From NCBI RefSeq assembly GCF_901709675.1, contig NC_051106.1, forward strand, positions 4,660,001-4,724,000: a DNA stretch of 64,000 nt, written 5' to 3'. How positions within the stretch are numbered: position 1 is the first letter of the stretch; the number at the start of each line of letters is the position of its first letter. The translations under genes and the position numbers were made by a program. The notes under the pieces are model-generated. The model was not told the origin of the DNA. It saw only the letters and a program-made list of their open reading frames with translations, and ran no database searches. Origin of the DNA: Syngnathus acus. Its lineage: Eukaryota > Chordata > Actinopteri > Syngnathiformes > Syngnathidae. Shown here piece after piece: positions 11,814 to 24,800 of the stretch.

Positions 11814-12714
11814 TCAGTCTTGCTTGAGCGCCTCCTCAGAGCACATCTGGGCTGTGTGCACCGGCAGAATGAGGCCCAGCGCCCAGTTGGAGCCAAACAC
11901 ATCCGTGAGGTTGCTTCTCCAAGGGCTGCGGTTGTCCACGAGCTCCCCCCTCTGCATCTGACACCAGGTTTGGCCCCGGGCCACCAGCAGCACCTGCTGG
12001 CAACAAAAGCCCGCGCACACCAGCCCGATGCCCAGCCACACATAAAGCATCAGCACCAGGAACAGCTGCAGGCCGGAGATTGTTCCTGGATGGAAAGGTA
12101 GGAATTCCGTCATACGGCATCACAAAGTGGATTTGTTGATGGAAAATAAAAAACTCACCCGTGAAGAAGTAGCCAGTGGAGAGAGGCAGAAGGGTCAAGA
12201 AGGTCAGCGGATTTTCAAAAGAGATGGAGTACTCCACTGTGAGGAAGGCCACACCAAGAACCAGCGAGTACAAACACGTGCACGAGGTGTAGATGCAAAA
12301 CATGATGAAGTAGCGCATGTTTTTGTTCCCGATGCAATTCCCGGTGAAGAAGCAATGGTGATCACGTTTGAGTATAACTTTCTTGCACAGTTTGCAGAAG
12401 TGGCGGCCATTCAGGAGGTAGTGCGCGTCCACTTTGTCCGAGCAGTGCGGGGAACACACCGGGACCGCCGTCTCGGTGGCGCTCGCAGAAGGGTAGAGGA
12501 TAGTCATTGTGTAATTCCCAAGGGCGTTGAACATCAGGAAGAGGAACAGGAAAGTGTGAACAGTTGCAGACCCTCCTGGCGACGTGTCGGCGCCGGGGAA
12601 GATGGTTGGCATGAAGAAGCCAAAGTGCAGGATGAAGGTGACCACTGTCGCTGTGAAAAAGTATGCAGGGGCCACGGCGTTGAGGAGCCTCAGTTTGAGC
12701 ATCCGGGTGAACAT
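11814..12714 (-). CDS. zdhhc22: palmitoyltransferase ZDHHC22
   Basis: This is a membrane S-acyltransferase that attaches palmitate to cysteines of target proteins in ER/Golgi membranes. There are two coding exons, 12714-12159 and 12085-11814, separated by a 73-base intron (phase 1), giving 275 residues; the human protein is slightly shorter. Residues 8-20 (RLLNAVAPAYF) match the ZDHHC22 N-terminus. Membrane segments lie at about 18-38 and 53-72. The cysteine-rich domain runs about 87-130, with the catalytic DHHC at 118-121 followed by FFTGNCIGNKN, diagnostic for this member. Two more hydrophobic segments follow (FIMFCIYTS.. and the start of exon 2, ending GFCCQQ). A methionine at residue 5 is an alternative start, closer to the human one. 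The ATG lies two bases inside its exon, so the 5' UTR is on a separate exon. Confidence 0.93.
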
Positions 12715-13186
12715 GCCTGCGTCGGAGAAAAGTCATTCATCTTAGTTTCTGCGATTTACTGTTTTTCATTAGTGGAACCTCTGATTGCAAAATTTAAAAA
12801 AATAAGTCAAAATTTAATTTGACTATAATAATTAGAATTTAAAATCAGTTCGTTTGCTAAAGAAATAAACAAGGGAGGGAGAGTGAGTCAGCGAGTCAAG
12901 TCTCCTGCAGGAAAAAAACTAATTTGACCAAATTGGGTTCCCTGAACCCTTAGAGGCCACAAGTGGAGCAAAAATAACTCGCCCTCTGCACGGTGCTCTG
13001 CTAACCTACAACTGAATCGTGTTTGCGTGGAAGGTGAGAGCTTTGCTCGTGATTCAGAGACTCGACATGGAAACACGGGGATGACCCACGGCATGCCCTC
13101 CTCAAAAAAACACCATACGGCCACACACACTTAACACACTGACAAACATGGTCTTCACACATACATGAATTATTTAAACATCGTAA

Positions 13187-13194
13187 TGACGTCA
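13187..13194. promoter_or_regulatory. perfect CRE in zdhhc22 intron 1 / divergent promoter zone
   Basis: TGACGTCA occurs about 80 bases downstream (on the gene's strand) of the proposed zdhhc22 non-coding exon donor. It is the third perfect CRE in the window. Its role is unknown. Confidence 0.35.
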
Positions 13195-13270
13195 TTAGTG
13201 TGATTTTACGTAGAGGACAAAGAGAAGCGCGATGATGGTGGCGATTATGGGATAAGAATGGTCGTTATAC

Positions 13271-13380
13271 CTGCAGCGGTGGGGAGCTGTCCTTTCAGCA
13301 CCACGGAGCTTCCTAAAGTGCAGCGGAGCCTCGCAGACCTCTTTAACTACTCGCGGCACGCTTGCGCCTGCCTCCATCGC
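13271..13380 (-). other. zdhhc22: probable zdhhc22 non-coding exon 1
   Basis: On the minus strand a GCTGCAG|GTATAAC donor lies at 13271. It would splice to the acceptor just upstream of the zdhhc22 ATG (12716) across an intron of about 0.55 kb. The sequence above the donor is GC-rich compared with its flanks, as expected for a first exon. The 5' boundary is approximate. Confidence 0.4.
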
Positions 13381-13999
13381 CCTACATCGCCTCCTGCTGG
13401 TGGGGATGCCTTAGTTTAATACTTTTCCCCTTTTTTCCTCCATATTTGCAAAGGTGTCTATTTCAAAGATAAAATATATTGGCCTACATATGTTACACAC
13501 TCATTCATTTTAAGCCTCATTGATGATTAGCTGGCCCGATAACATTAAAAAACACCCACCCACATACAAATAAGGCCCTTTGTCACCAAAGTGTGCCCTC
13601 CCCCTATTAATGTTGCACTGAACGTGCAATGTAGACTAATTACCAGCAGATAGCACTGTAGCCTCTCTGAAGTCTTAGAATAACTTGTATGTATATAATT
13701 GCCCGTATAGTATATTTTTTGTAATTAAGTACACTTACAAACATTTACAGAGGATTTACATTTTGGCTTTTACTGAAATAAAGGATATAAGTCATTTCGG
13801 TACTTCCCACTTATTAGGTGCCTTAATTCGGTGCCACTCCTTTTACACAAGTATCTGTACTTCTACTTTGGTACACAATATGAGTACGTATGCCACCTCC
13901 AGCTTGCAATGTTTTATAATTAATTCGCCCATCTTCAAAGAGTCAATTAAAAAAAATAATCCTGGACTCGTCATGTGTTTGCTTCTTGACACTCCCTTA
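13381..13999. promoter_or_regulatory. divergent intergenic promoter region of zdhhc22 and tmem63c
   Basis: About 600 bases separate the proposed 5' ends of two genes transcribed away from each other. I see no exon here. No single core motif stands out, so the region is defined by geometry rather than by elements. Confidence 0.35.
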
Positions 14000-14144
14000 G
14001 AGCTACGCGCTGGCAGGTGACGAACTTTCAGACGGTCCCTGGGAAGGTGGGAGTTTCTTGTGTTTCTTGGCTGGAGAAGACAAAAACACTACAGCGGCTT
14101 CTCCTTCCTTACAATCACGCCAGCCCACAAGCGTGCGTTTTGAG
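14000..14144 (+). other. tmem63c: probable tmem63c 5' UTR exon 1
   Basis: A strong donor (TTTGAG|GTGAGT) ends at 14144 after a moderately GC-rich stretch without a start codon that opens into the protein. The first coding exon has an acceptor 16 bases before its ATG, so an upstream non-coding exon is needed. The 5' end is approximate. Confidence 0.4.
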
Positions 14145-14646
14145 GTGAGTGAGCTTCATTTGGGTCTTCTCTGTACGCAATCTGACTAAAAAAGCGCATC
14201 GGTGGGTTTAATTGCGCCATTTATGTCGCAACCGTTTTTCATCAAGTTGGGGTAGGTGGCTGACGGTTGTGTAGACAGTTGTGATCGTTGCAGCAGGTGA
14301 AGGGGCGAGGGGTCGCTTTCAAAGATCGGACACAATCCCGTTTAAAAGACTACTGATGGAATGTATACTTTTGCAACGCGATGACATCATATTCAGTGTT
14401 TGGTCTTTGAATGCGTGTGTGGTCATATGGCGAGGGTGTAGAGGTCTCTGGCAACGTGCTACACCCCAAACAGGCTCTTGTTTCTTTATTTCTTTTTCTT
14501 TTTTAATACAACCTGCCACCTCCTCGTTGCACTTCATTATTTGCTTTCCATTCACTTCTAATCTGCCTGGTCCCCCTCGGAAGATAAAAGCCTTTTGTGA
14601 TTTAGTCATTAGACCACGCTGTGCCCTTTATCTGTCTTGTTTGCAG

Positions 14647-14678
14647 TCACGTACATGCACGCACAAAGACATCATTTG
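14647..14678 (+). other. tmem63c: possible tmem63c 5' UTR exon 2 (micro-exon)
   Basis: A 32-base block has a pyrimidine-rich acceptor (TTGTTTGCAG) on its left and a consensus donor (GTGAGT) on its right. This is a convincing internal exon by signals alone, but it has no coding match. Confidence 0.3.
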
Positions 14679-17600
14679 GTGAGTAGCTTGACCTGTTGAA
14701 TCCAAGCTAATTGCATTGCATTTCATGTCAACACTCTGCTCACATTTGATGATGAAACTATAGGAACCAATTGCAATATACCAAATTTTTTGATGACTTG
14801 GGTGTGTGTGTGTGTGGGTGTAAAACCCAAATGCAGCACACCATTAAAAAACTGCACCAGTAACAAATTAGGGAGTTGTCACGCAGTTCAATTTAAAGTC
14901 CAGACAGAGAGTGCAGATTTGGGTGGGGTTCAGGGTCCTGGACATATAATGATGATAATATATGATCCATAGATAGGAGGAAAGGGAAACTCACACATAC
15001 GAAGGAAGAAATATTAGGGGACAAAAAGATAAAGGGATTCCTGGCGGAACCACAAGGATGATTTGGTAAGGTGCAGACAGGGTTGGCAATGAAAGATCAA
15101 TCAGAAAAAAAAGTGCTGGATTAGTCAACGAGTGTGATGGGCAAAATCGCCCATAATTCAATAGTTGACGTGTTCTCATTTATTGTTATTTGTTCATTTG
15201 ATGATTTGTTTTGTTCTCGGAAGTGCCTCGTCTGCTGCTCCTGCTGAGGGAAGAATGTCTAATATGTAATGCAAATAATATCTGGATGTGGAAATGTACA
15301 GTAAATCTTGAACCAGTAAAACATTTGATTAGCATTCTGTTGTTTAAACAGAGACACAGAGACTTGTTTTTAACCAATGCACTATGTTGTTTTTAGGGTA
15401 TTGCTTTAATATTTAATCTAAGAATGTAACGCAAGAGTTTCAATATTATGCTGGTCATTTTCAAGCACCATACAAACATGAATATTTCAAGATTCAAACA
15501 TTGTGCATGGTTATTGACTGGCTGGCTGTGTCTTGCTGTGTTAAACGCTTGTCATCCTTCAGCACCACAAGTATGTGAACAGTTCCAGTTGCACTTCAGC
15601 AAGATGAGACAAGTGCAGGAGCCAGAATAGAGATTGGGGTTTATCTGTTAGTCAATAAATATCTCCTATTTCCCATGTCAGTGTTGTAGTGAGCAGAATA
15701 ATGCGCTGTCACAGTACAGCTAACGTGATGTTGTTTTTCTAGAGGCTGTAAACGAGTTCAAACTGAATTGTAGTCATTTTTTATGGTTTTGAGTCCACAA
15801 AATGCGGATAAATATATTGACTAGACTACAATTTGCGGGAGTTAAGTGGCAATTAGTCGTGGCAGTTCAATTCTTAATGCGACATACGTAAGCCGAGTGC
15901 TGTTTTTGTTTTTTTGGTCCTGTGACAGCGGCGGTTTGGTTTATATGTTTTTTACACAAAAATTAACATCATCATTACAGGTTGTCTTGCAAATGTTTTG
16001 TATGAGTTTTCACCTGAAATGGTTTGAATGGATGAAATCAGCTGTATTAGTGCATTAGTCAGCAGTAGTCAACAGTAAATGATTCAATTAGGCCAGTCTG
16101 TTCTTTTTAAGGTCATTTTCCCATCTCGGTGAATAGAGTGGAAATTATCCCAGACAGCTGGAGAATAACAAGCTAAATAAATATGACACTGAATGTTATT
16201 TAAATGTGACATTAAGGTTGCCTGGAGGGTTTTTAAAAAAAACATTTGGATTTTGAGTAACGCTGTGATGTGTTGCATAGAAATGGGATGTGTTTTACCT
16301 CTGAATAGAAGAGACATCTCAGAGGTGTTGTCTGTTTTAATGAGCAGTGTTAGGGTTTGGCACCAACAATAATGTGACTCATATTTTCTCCAGATATACT
16401 CGCGCAGGCTTTGTGAGTTGTCAAGGAATCTACAGCATTTAAGATGTTGTGGTTGCAATTTCAATGCATGCTGGAATCAAGTTGTACCAAGATGCCAGAT
16501 GGGTTCTAATGAGTGTTGTCCATACAACAGCAGAGCAGATACACACAACTCCCCTGGGGCCCTACTGAGCATGTGCAGCCAGACAGGAAGCAGGTGTTTG
16601 GTTTGTTTGCATGGCTCGAGTGAGTAGTCATTGCTCATCGTGGTGCCGAAGCTCGTTCGGCCTGATGCAGTATAATCATTTAACCCCGCCCATTTCACGC
16701 AGCCACAGTACAAACTGAGTGATACATGTGTCGTACTTTTGACTCATCTTGTCAAATTGACCTAAAACACAACCACTATTATAAACATTCTGATCTGTGA
16801 TCTTAATATCTCTCTGGCAGTGTCAATCAAAATTGAGAATTTTTCACCCCGTGCTTTGTATCGACTCGTAATAGGTACATTTGACCGAGTTTATATTGAT
16901 CTAAAAAAATAATAATAATTACTGCTCAGTTGCTGTAGTGTTAAATAAAGGTTACAGTCGGGGCTGTCACAGAGGGAACAACAGCTTTGAAGCTCTGTAA
17001 TTTCATGCTAATTGCAAGATGGCCCCGAGGGTAGTCTGCCCTCTCCCTCTGAGTGACTGGCACTTGATTAGGTGCACAGGCTTGAGAGCCCACACGGACG
17101 TCCATTTTATTTCTGGTTCATTTCTCTGGCAAAACAAGCTAATATCTCTTCCAGGCAGGTCATGAATCTTGTTTGACAACAGAGTCTGTCTAGATCCGTC
17201 CAAGAACGTAATAATCGGTGCTTGCTTTGGGACGTGTTTTTTAATACGATAACTGGATTATTTGTAGTTTGGATGGATGTAAATTCATGCATGACAAAAA
17301 GGGATTTTTTTTTTTTTCTTGGAGCCATTTCAGTTCCGACTCTAAGCAACAAATGAATCCAGTAATCATTTAATCAAGCTTCATTTTTTTTGAGAGACTC
17401 TTCTGAGGTCTCATGCAAGAGCTTTGACGACAATTCTGCCTTTGCAAGGAAAATGATGGATAAATTGGTGACCTTATTTCACTCCACTAGTCGAGCATCA
17501 TGCAGTGCTTTTGTGTACATCCACAAGAATGACCGCATACATTTTTTGCCCGCGTGTGACCTTTTTTGCTGACAATGCTAAATTGCTAGTATGAGGAGTG

Positions 17601-18864
17601 ACTTTGTGTTTTCAGTGGTTGTTAATGAGTATAAAGTAACGATGCGCCGAGATAATGTATGCAGCCCGCACTGCTTTACTGGAACACTAAGCTGAAGAGT
17701 TGCGGGGTGTCACTGAGTCACGCATTCGTTTTGTCTGTCGCCTAGGAGATGACCTCCTACTATTTGGGGGGGAGCATACCAGTTGGCAGAGCAGTTTGCT
17801 CTTGTCAGATACAAACTTACATCCAGCACCTGGGTTGAGCACAACACAGACTCCTCTCACGGCTGCCTTGCGAGATTAATAACATCTGCTGCCTCGGCTT
17901 TGGTGAAAATGCACGAGGGAGAGGATTGGATAAACTTCAAGTTCAAAAGGGTGAGAAAGAAATGGATAGGACGGGATGAGAGCGAGCGTGTTGAACCGTT
18001 TTGAAGCGTGTGATCTTCACAGCGTGGAAAATGCTGAGTCACCCGGTGGCCAAATGTTGCGTGAATCCACACGGTGGTCAACATCCTGCTTTTTTTTTTT
18101 TTGGAGGTGGAGGACTACTAAGCTCTTTCAGATCTTTATCATTTCTACACCATATTTAGTTCCCGAATGGTGTTTCTTTGTTGTGTTTGGTTGTAACAAA
18201 TATAATTCTCATTCAATGATTGTGCACAGGGGAAATGTGATATCGAAGCAATGCTTTGTCATTACAGCAGTGTTTTTACAGAAAGTCTACACAAACTGAA
18301 CAACTATGACTATTGATCTTGTGTGTGCCCGTGCATTATTTCTGCTTCGTGTCTGTGGTCACGACAGCGTGAATGATCCTATCCTTTGCATGATTGAAAT
18401 AAGAAGGTATTAGAAAAAAAAGGCAGGACTCAGCTGTTCAAATATACAGTTGAGTAAACAAACCGTTTTATAGTTCAACTAAGCCGCCTCATTTTCTCAA
18501 CAACAATACGGCATCTCCCTGCAACAAACAAGGTTTTCAAGACTAGCATATTGACTTGTCTCTTTTTTAATGTGACACCTCAATTGAATTTATCAGACTG
18601 CGAAAAAGACAAATCAATGGCTGCTAATAGAATCTAATGATCATTAGGCTGAACCATCCGATCTCAGTTGGAGATGCCCATAACAGGTTTAGAGATCATT
18701 ATTAGCAAGTACATGCAATTTTTCAATAGCTCCTCATGTTAGGTAATGATATTAATACTTGGTGCCTGAAAATAAAATATTAAATCAAATAAAAATATTT
18801 TTCCACTACTTCTTCAGAACACTTTAGAAGTCATTTGTTCATTCCTTGTGTTTTATTTGTCCAG
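14679..18864 (+). other. tmem63c: tmem63c intron 1 (no further features seen)
   Basis: About 4.2 kb without a supportable exon, RNA gene or clear mobile element. It holds ordinary AT-rich sequence with short homopolymer runs. Confidence 0.5.
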
Positions 18865-18880
18865 GTATGGTCCAGTGCTG

Positions 18881-21800
18881 ATGGCTGCGCTGTTCATATC
18901 CAGAGCGCCCCCTGTAGAAGGGAGGCCTGTGGTGCTGAGTATCCCGGGCCTCCTGGATTTAATTGAAGACGAGAACAGCACAGCTGAGAGATGCTACCGC
19001 TCACACTCTCGCAGCAGTGTCCTCCAGGGCCTCCCCTTTGGGGGGATACCCACCGTCTTGGCCGTCAATGTGGTCCTGTGGATGGTGAGCATTGCATACT
19101 CATAAAGGAGTCACACTTCCATAAGGTTGCTATGGGTTACCGGTTAGTAATATTTAAATTGTACCAGCATCCACTGTTGTACTGAACGTCAGATTGATGC
19201 ATTTGATTCTGTGGGGTGTGGAAATCGGAGTATCTAAAAATGTCTCTATTCAGTTTTTGTATTCTCCTCAGAGAAAGCCTCTGAAATCAAATCTGAGCTA
19301 TAAATTGACTCCTTCGGTAATGGGGGCTCCTCAACTGTGACAAATGTTGCTGCTGTGAATAGATTTGTTTCAAAGTATTTCAGGCTTAATGTAGAAAAGC
19401 GTGAACAGGAACAAAAACACATTTCAAAGTGCCACAGTAATTACAGTCACATCTTAAATTGGGTTTTTTTTTCCAGCTGGAATACAAAGTGTTTATAAGT
19501 GCACACAAGGCTATTTTCCTCCAGATAATAATAGTCTTCCGTTCTCAGCTGTCAGCTAACTGGTTTCTGCTTTCAGGACTTGTCAGGATCCATTCTGTTC
19601 TGATATCACTCTCAATCTGCTACCTCCATGCTTTAATTGGCTCATTTCATCACGGTTGGTTGTCAAGGTGACGACAGAGGCTTGAGCACTGTCTGTTAAT
19701 GACAAGCATGAGTCAAAGCATGCTCTCCCCTAGGTGGCAGGAGCACGCCTCTGCATCAATTCCATCATCATACAGAATAAATCATCTGAGGTTATTGGAG
19801 GAGTGTGTGCCCACACATCAAGACTAAGCCAAATAAAATAACAGATAGTCGATGGATGTGAAGAAACAGCTAATTTTAACATAATCTCTCCTAAATGTCC
19901 TCGAGAGTAAATGATTTAAGGCCGTCATTGAAATTGGACTTCCATCAGCATTTTTAGTCCTTTTTCATTCATATTTCTGTTTCATATTCAGACAGAACTA
20001 TTAAGGATTAATCCACCTGAATGATCTATTTTTAATCCACAATTCTATATAATCCTATTTTAGGAGAGTAAATTTGCTTCTTTTTTTACTCATTTAATGA
20101 GCCTTTTCAATTTAGCTATTGACCGTATCGGTTGAGTGCACAGCATGTTACTATATTTGTGTGTGCAAATTGACCTGGCTGTCAGTTTCCACGACAACCG
20201 TATAGTACTGAAATGGAGCAAGTCTTGTAATAGTAGTTGGTTATTGTGCTCATATTACATGAATTGCAATTAATGGTTCATTTCAAATGTCATCATGTTT
20301 TGTTATATTTTCATTAGCCATTTTTTTTTTCCCCTCAGAGGAATTGATGCTATAGTAGAGTGAACACTCTATTAATAGAAATCACAAAGACGTGAAATGG
20401 TTAGTGGTGGCCATTTCATCATTTTTATGGGGGTCAAACAACTTCTAGAGCGTACCATTGGGACAAATTAGACTGCAACATCCTTCAAGGTCTTTTCTAG
20501 CGATTTAGCATCATTAGATGATGCAAGTCTAATGACATTTTGTGCTGTTCTTGCAAATATGTCTTTGTGTAATGAATTTTGCATGTGTGGTTGTGTTCTC
20601 AGTTGCTTTTACTCATCTTCTCCTGTCTGAGGAAGGCTGCATGGGACTATGGCCGCCTGGCTCTGCTGATGGACAACGACAGGTGAATTCATGTCTCTGT
20701 TGAATGTGGGGATATTAGCTGCTCCTTGGTAAGCCTTGGGAAAATGTAACATGGGAGGCATACAAGAAATCCATGAAAGCGCACGTTCCACTAGCGCTCC
20801 CTGCTGGTTGGATACAGTACTGCATAAGACGCTCTTCAACGCATGGCCATTTTTTATTTGATTCTAATCATCTAGGCCTGGCAAAAAGAGTGATTTCGAT
20901 GGAAATGCATTAAATATTAAATTAAATATTGTAGTTTAATTATGTTGCTTAATTTGCCATGGTCCACCCAAGAAATGCTCACAATAGCTGCAAATTGAGA
21001 TCATTTAAACCTCGCCTGGAGTGACATTTCTGCTTATTGGATTTTTTTTTTTTTCATCATTTTCGTTGTTTTCACATTTCAGCCTGACATCCCTGTTTTA
21101 TGGAGAACCGAATGAGAAGGAGAAGTCTCCCTCAGAGTCCAGCCCTTCTGACACCGAGACCAAGGACATGGTGAGTTTTGCCTTAGTGGTGATATTTTTA
21201 GTAGCTGCTAAGGTGAACATTAGTGTCATTGGCACACTGCATTCAAAACTAATCTTGTGCATGCGTCTGTTGTTCCAGGGGTTTTGTTCATGGCTCACAT
21301 CTCTTTACCAGATGAAGTAAGTTGACCTTGACTTTGATTTTTTCTTTTTTGACATGGCGCTCTGTCCTCAAAGCTGATGTCATCGTAAATTCTAAAGTCA
21401 TGTTCTCTCTCATTGATGAGCAAAAACAAACACGTCTGGCCTCATGTAACCACTGGTGCCGAGGCTTCCCACTGAGTATTTGCTCTGACTCTGACTGACA
21501 TAAAAGATTCAGGGTTGTAAAAAAAAAAACAAAAAAAACAATTTCCATGGTGTCCATTGGTTTTCATAGTATTATGGTAGGGTTTGGCTGCCTGTTTTTA
21601 GCTCTCGTGCCAGTGGCTAACTCTGGGATCCCTGGGAAAAGTGTAAAGCCACCCTGTAAGTTTTTCATGTGTGTGGGCTGTTGTGAGACCAGCATCCTTC
21701 TTCTTGTTTTTTTTTTGTAATTCTATTTTATATTCTTGGTTTTTCCAAACTTCCTGTTTGGTAACCACCAAACCAGTGGTGCCACAGCTTTACACTGGAT

Positions 21801-24800
21801 GAGTGAAAATAGACAATACCTTAATACATAATGACTGACATTTGTCTATTTTAAAACTCTAATATATTTGGGATTTCCTTCTAATAACCCCCCGCCCCTC
21901 TGACAGATTTTATTTATTTTTTTCTGCAGGGATGAGGAGATCCGCAGCAAGTGTGGCATTGACGCCGTAACTTATTTGTCCTTCCAGCGCCACATCATCC
22001 TGCTCATGACTGTGGTGTGCCTGCTGTCTTTGGCTGTGATCCTGCCAATCAACTTTTCTGGGAATCTCTTGGGTATTTTGGCTCTCATATGATGGATTTA
22101 TGGAAATCTTTTGATACCTGGGCCTTCAAAGACAGAAGCACCATTTTAAATTGGCAATTATAAAGCAACATAACTGTTCAAAAATGCAGTAGACATCTCC
22201 TGGAGCAGTTCAGATTTTTTTTTTTTTCATCAGTAACAATATGAACCCACCGGGAATGCAAATAAAATTTTGCTTGAGGCCCTAATTAGCAGCCCGATTT
22301 TAATGGAACACAATTTTGAGAATTTAAATTGAAGAGCTTTGTTTCCTCTCAACATACACGAGGGCATCAAAGGTTGGGCGGCACACAAACCCGACCGAGT
22401 TGCTAAATAGCAGCGAAAACGCCTTTCGGCACTTGTGTGTTTATTTCATTGGAAGTGTTGAGCAAGCCATTCTTATAATAGGATGAAGGCAGGATCCATT
22501 TTGGGGTCAAAGCGGAGCTGGGCAGTCCACAGAACCACTTTATTGCCGCTAACTGTCATCTCACAGAGCAACGTGCCACCCATGTCATTAAACAAACAGT
22601 CGGTAGTTGACACACTGCCATAGCAACTGCAAACAAAGAGCGACCAAATTAAGCCAGTTGGGCATAAGTGCGAGTAACCAAATGTTGTGAGAATTGTCAC
22701 TTAGATGATGAGATCTTTCACAAAGTATCTGAAAATAGTAAAGGTCACCTCACCAAAACGAGGAGGTTTCCTTTCGGTGCAATTAAATTGTTTCTCTCTG
22801 TCACGTTTCATTATTTTTACAGAAGACAGTCCTGAGAACTTTGGAAGAACAACACTGGCTAATGTTAGCGCAAAGTAAGTTTAACGCAGTGTGCTTGACA
22901 GCTCATGTTATGTAAACCGTGAAATGGATAGTTGAGACTGTAACAATGTTTTTTTGGCCGCGCAGGGACAGCTTCCTGTGGCTGCACGCCATATTTGCGT
23001 TAGTCTACTTTGTCATCACGTTCCTATGTATGGCTCACCACGCCGTACGGCTGCAGTACAGAGAAGATGAGAAGGTCAGTTTTTTGCCGTATTGGTGATT
23101 AGATGTTTATTATTATTATTAACGATTGTTACAGACAAGGGCGTCATGGCCATCGGGAATATCGGGGCAGGACAGATTCGATTGACATGGCAGACTGAAA
23201 TCTGAATAAAAAAATCAAACATACTCCGTGTTATTTGCATTTCCAGGTTGCAAGAACATTGATGATCACATCCATACCCAGAGAAATTTCCGACCCAGGA
23301 TTGATTACCAAACACTTACAGTAAGCATATTTTCCTTTTTTTTTTTTATATATCTCAATTCAAAAGTTGAATTTCCCTGCATAACATTAAAGATGATTGT
23401 TCTATTGTCTCCTTTTTTTCCTGTAGTGAGGCTTACCCCAGTTGCACTGTCACCGACATACGCTTCTGCTTTGACATCAATAAGCTAATGAGGCTGGATT
23501 TAGAGAGGTAAAGTCTCAGTTTCAAATGTATAATCCCACTCCAGAATTTTATGACGTGTTTAATATGGTTTGATTTTACAGGCGCAAGGCCATGAAAGGA
23601 AGGCTGTACTTTGCCACAAAATCCCAAAAGGAGGGAAAGGTCATGATGAAGACCCACCCGTGTGCTCCGATATTCTGCTGCGACATTTGTGGCTTTGAAA
23701 AGGTACACTACATAAATGTTGCATGATCTAGATTTTACTGCACTGACAGTAGATTTCCACTGGGTGGCGCTGCAGCTCAAATGTAGTGCAACTGCTTCTC
23801 TGATGGTCTTGATGGAGCAAGTGTAACTTTGCAGGTGGATGCAGAACAATACTACAGCGAGTTAGAAGAGAAATGCACAGATGAGTTCAATGCTGAGAAG
23901 AACCACATCTTTATGAAGCGGCTTGGGATCGCTTTTGTGACCTTTCGAGATGAGAGGATGACCGCTGTGTGAGTTAACTGGAAGCCATCAAAGCAATCCC
24001 CCCTTTGGCCTGACAGTGATTGATTGCAGTAGTCGGTGTTTTGTTTTGCAGAATTGTGAAGGACTACAGTCTCGTGCGCTGCCGTAGACGACCTCAGCAG
24101 TCCAGCATCACCACCGTGGTTCAGTCTCAGCAGTGGGGCATCAGCTACGCACCGGCTCCCAGTGACATCATCTGGTTGGTGTTTGCGCTGAGTACTGTCA
24201 ACCCTCGTGTATTTGTTTTTGAGAATCTATCTTCAGTTATTTGCTGAAAAACTCATCAACTTTCTGTTTTATGTTCATTTGAAATATGTTCATTTAAAAA
24301 AAAAAAAAAGGCGCTTGTGTGCCATCTTGGTGCAAATGACTGCGTCATTTTAATCTGAGAAACTTTGACAATGTTCCTAATAATTGGGAACTGTGAATTT
24401 AAATTAGCAATTTTAAATTCCGACATCTCATTATTGTTGGTTGCGGTTTGTTTCATCGCTCAGCTCTCAGGAAAAGGCAACTCGCATCAGCTGGCTTTTT
24501 GCTTGCCTTCTCTTAGGGTTAACATCAAGCTCACTGCTAACTGTTGATGATTGGGTTCGCTTTAATGTTCCTTATCTCCAACAGCAAATGAAGCCGCCCC
24601 ACGCAAATTATATAACGCCAGAGTGATGCATATGCAATCAAGAAAAGACTGTTTATGCTTCATGTTGATTGGTTGCACTTTATTTTTGCATTTACCAGAG
24701 AGATGGACCTTATCTATCTGTATGAGTTTTTTTTTCCTTTTTCGTTTTTTTCATATTGCCTATTTTAGTAAATACAGTCAAGTTGAGCTCATTATCCATC

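Noticed and set aside
11820-12822. Plus-strand frames of 93 and 231 codons across zdhhc22
   Set aside because: They are antisense shadows of the GC-richer zdhhc22 coding exons. The minus-strand protein has clear DHHC homology.
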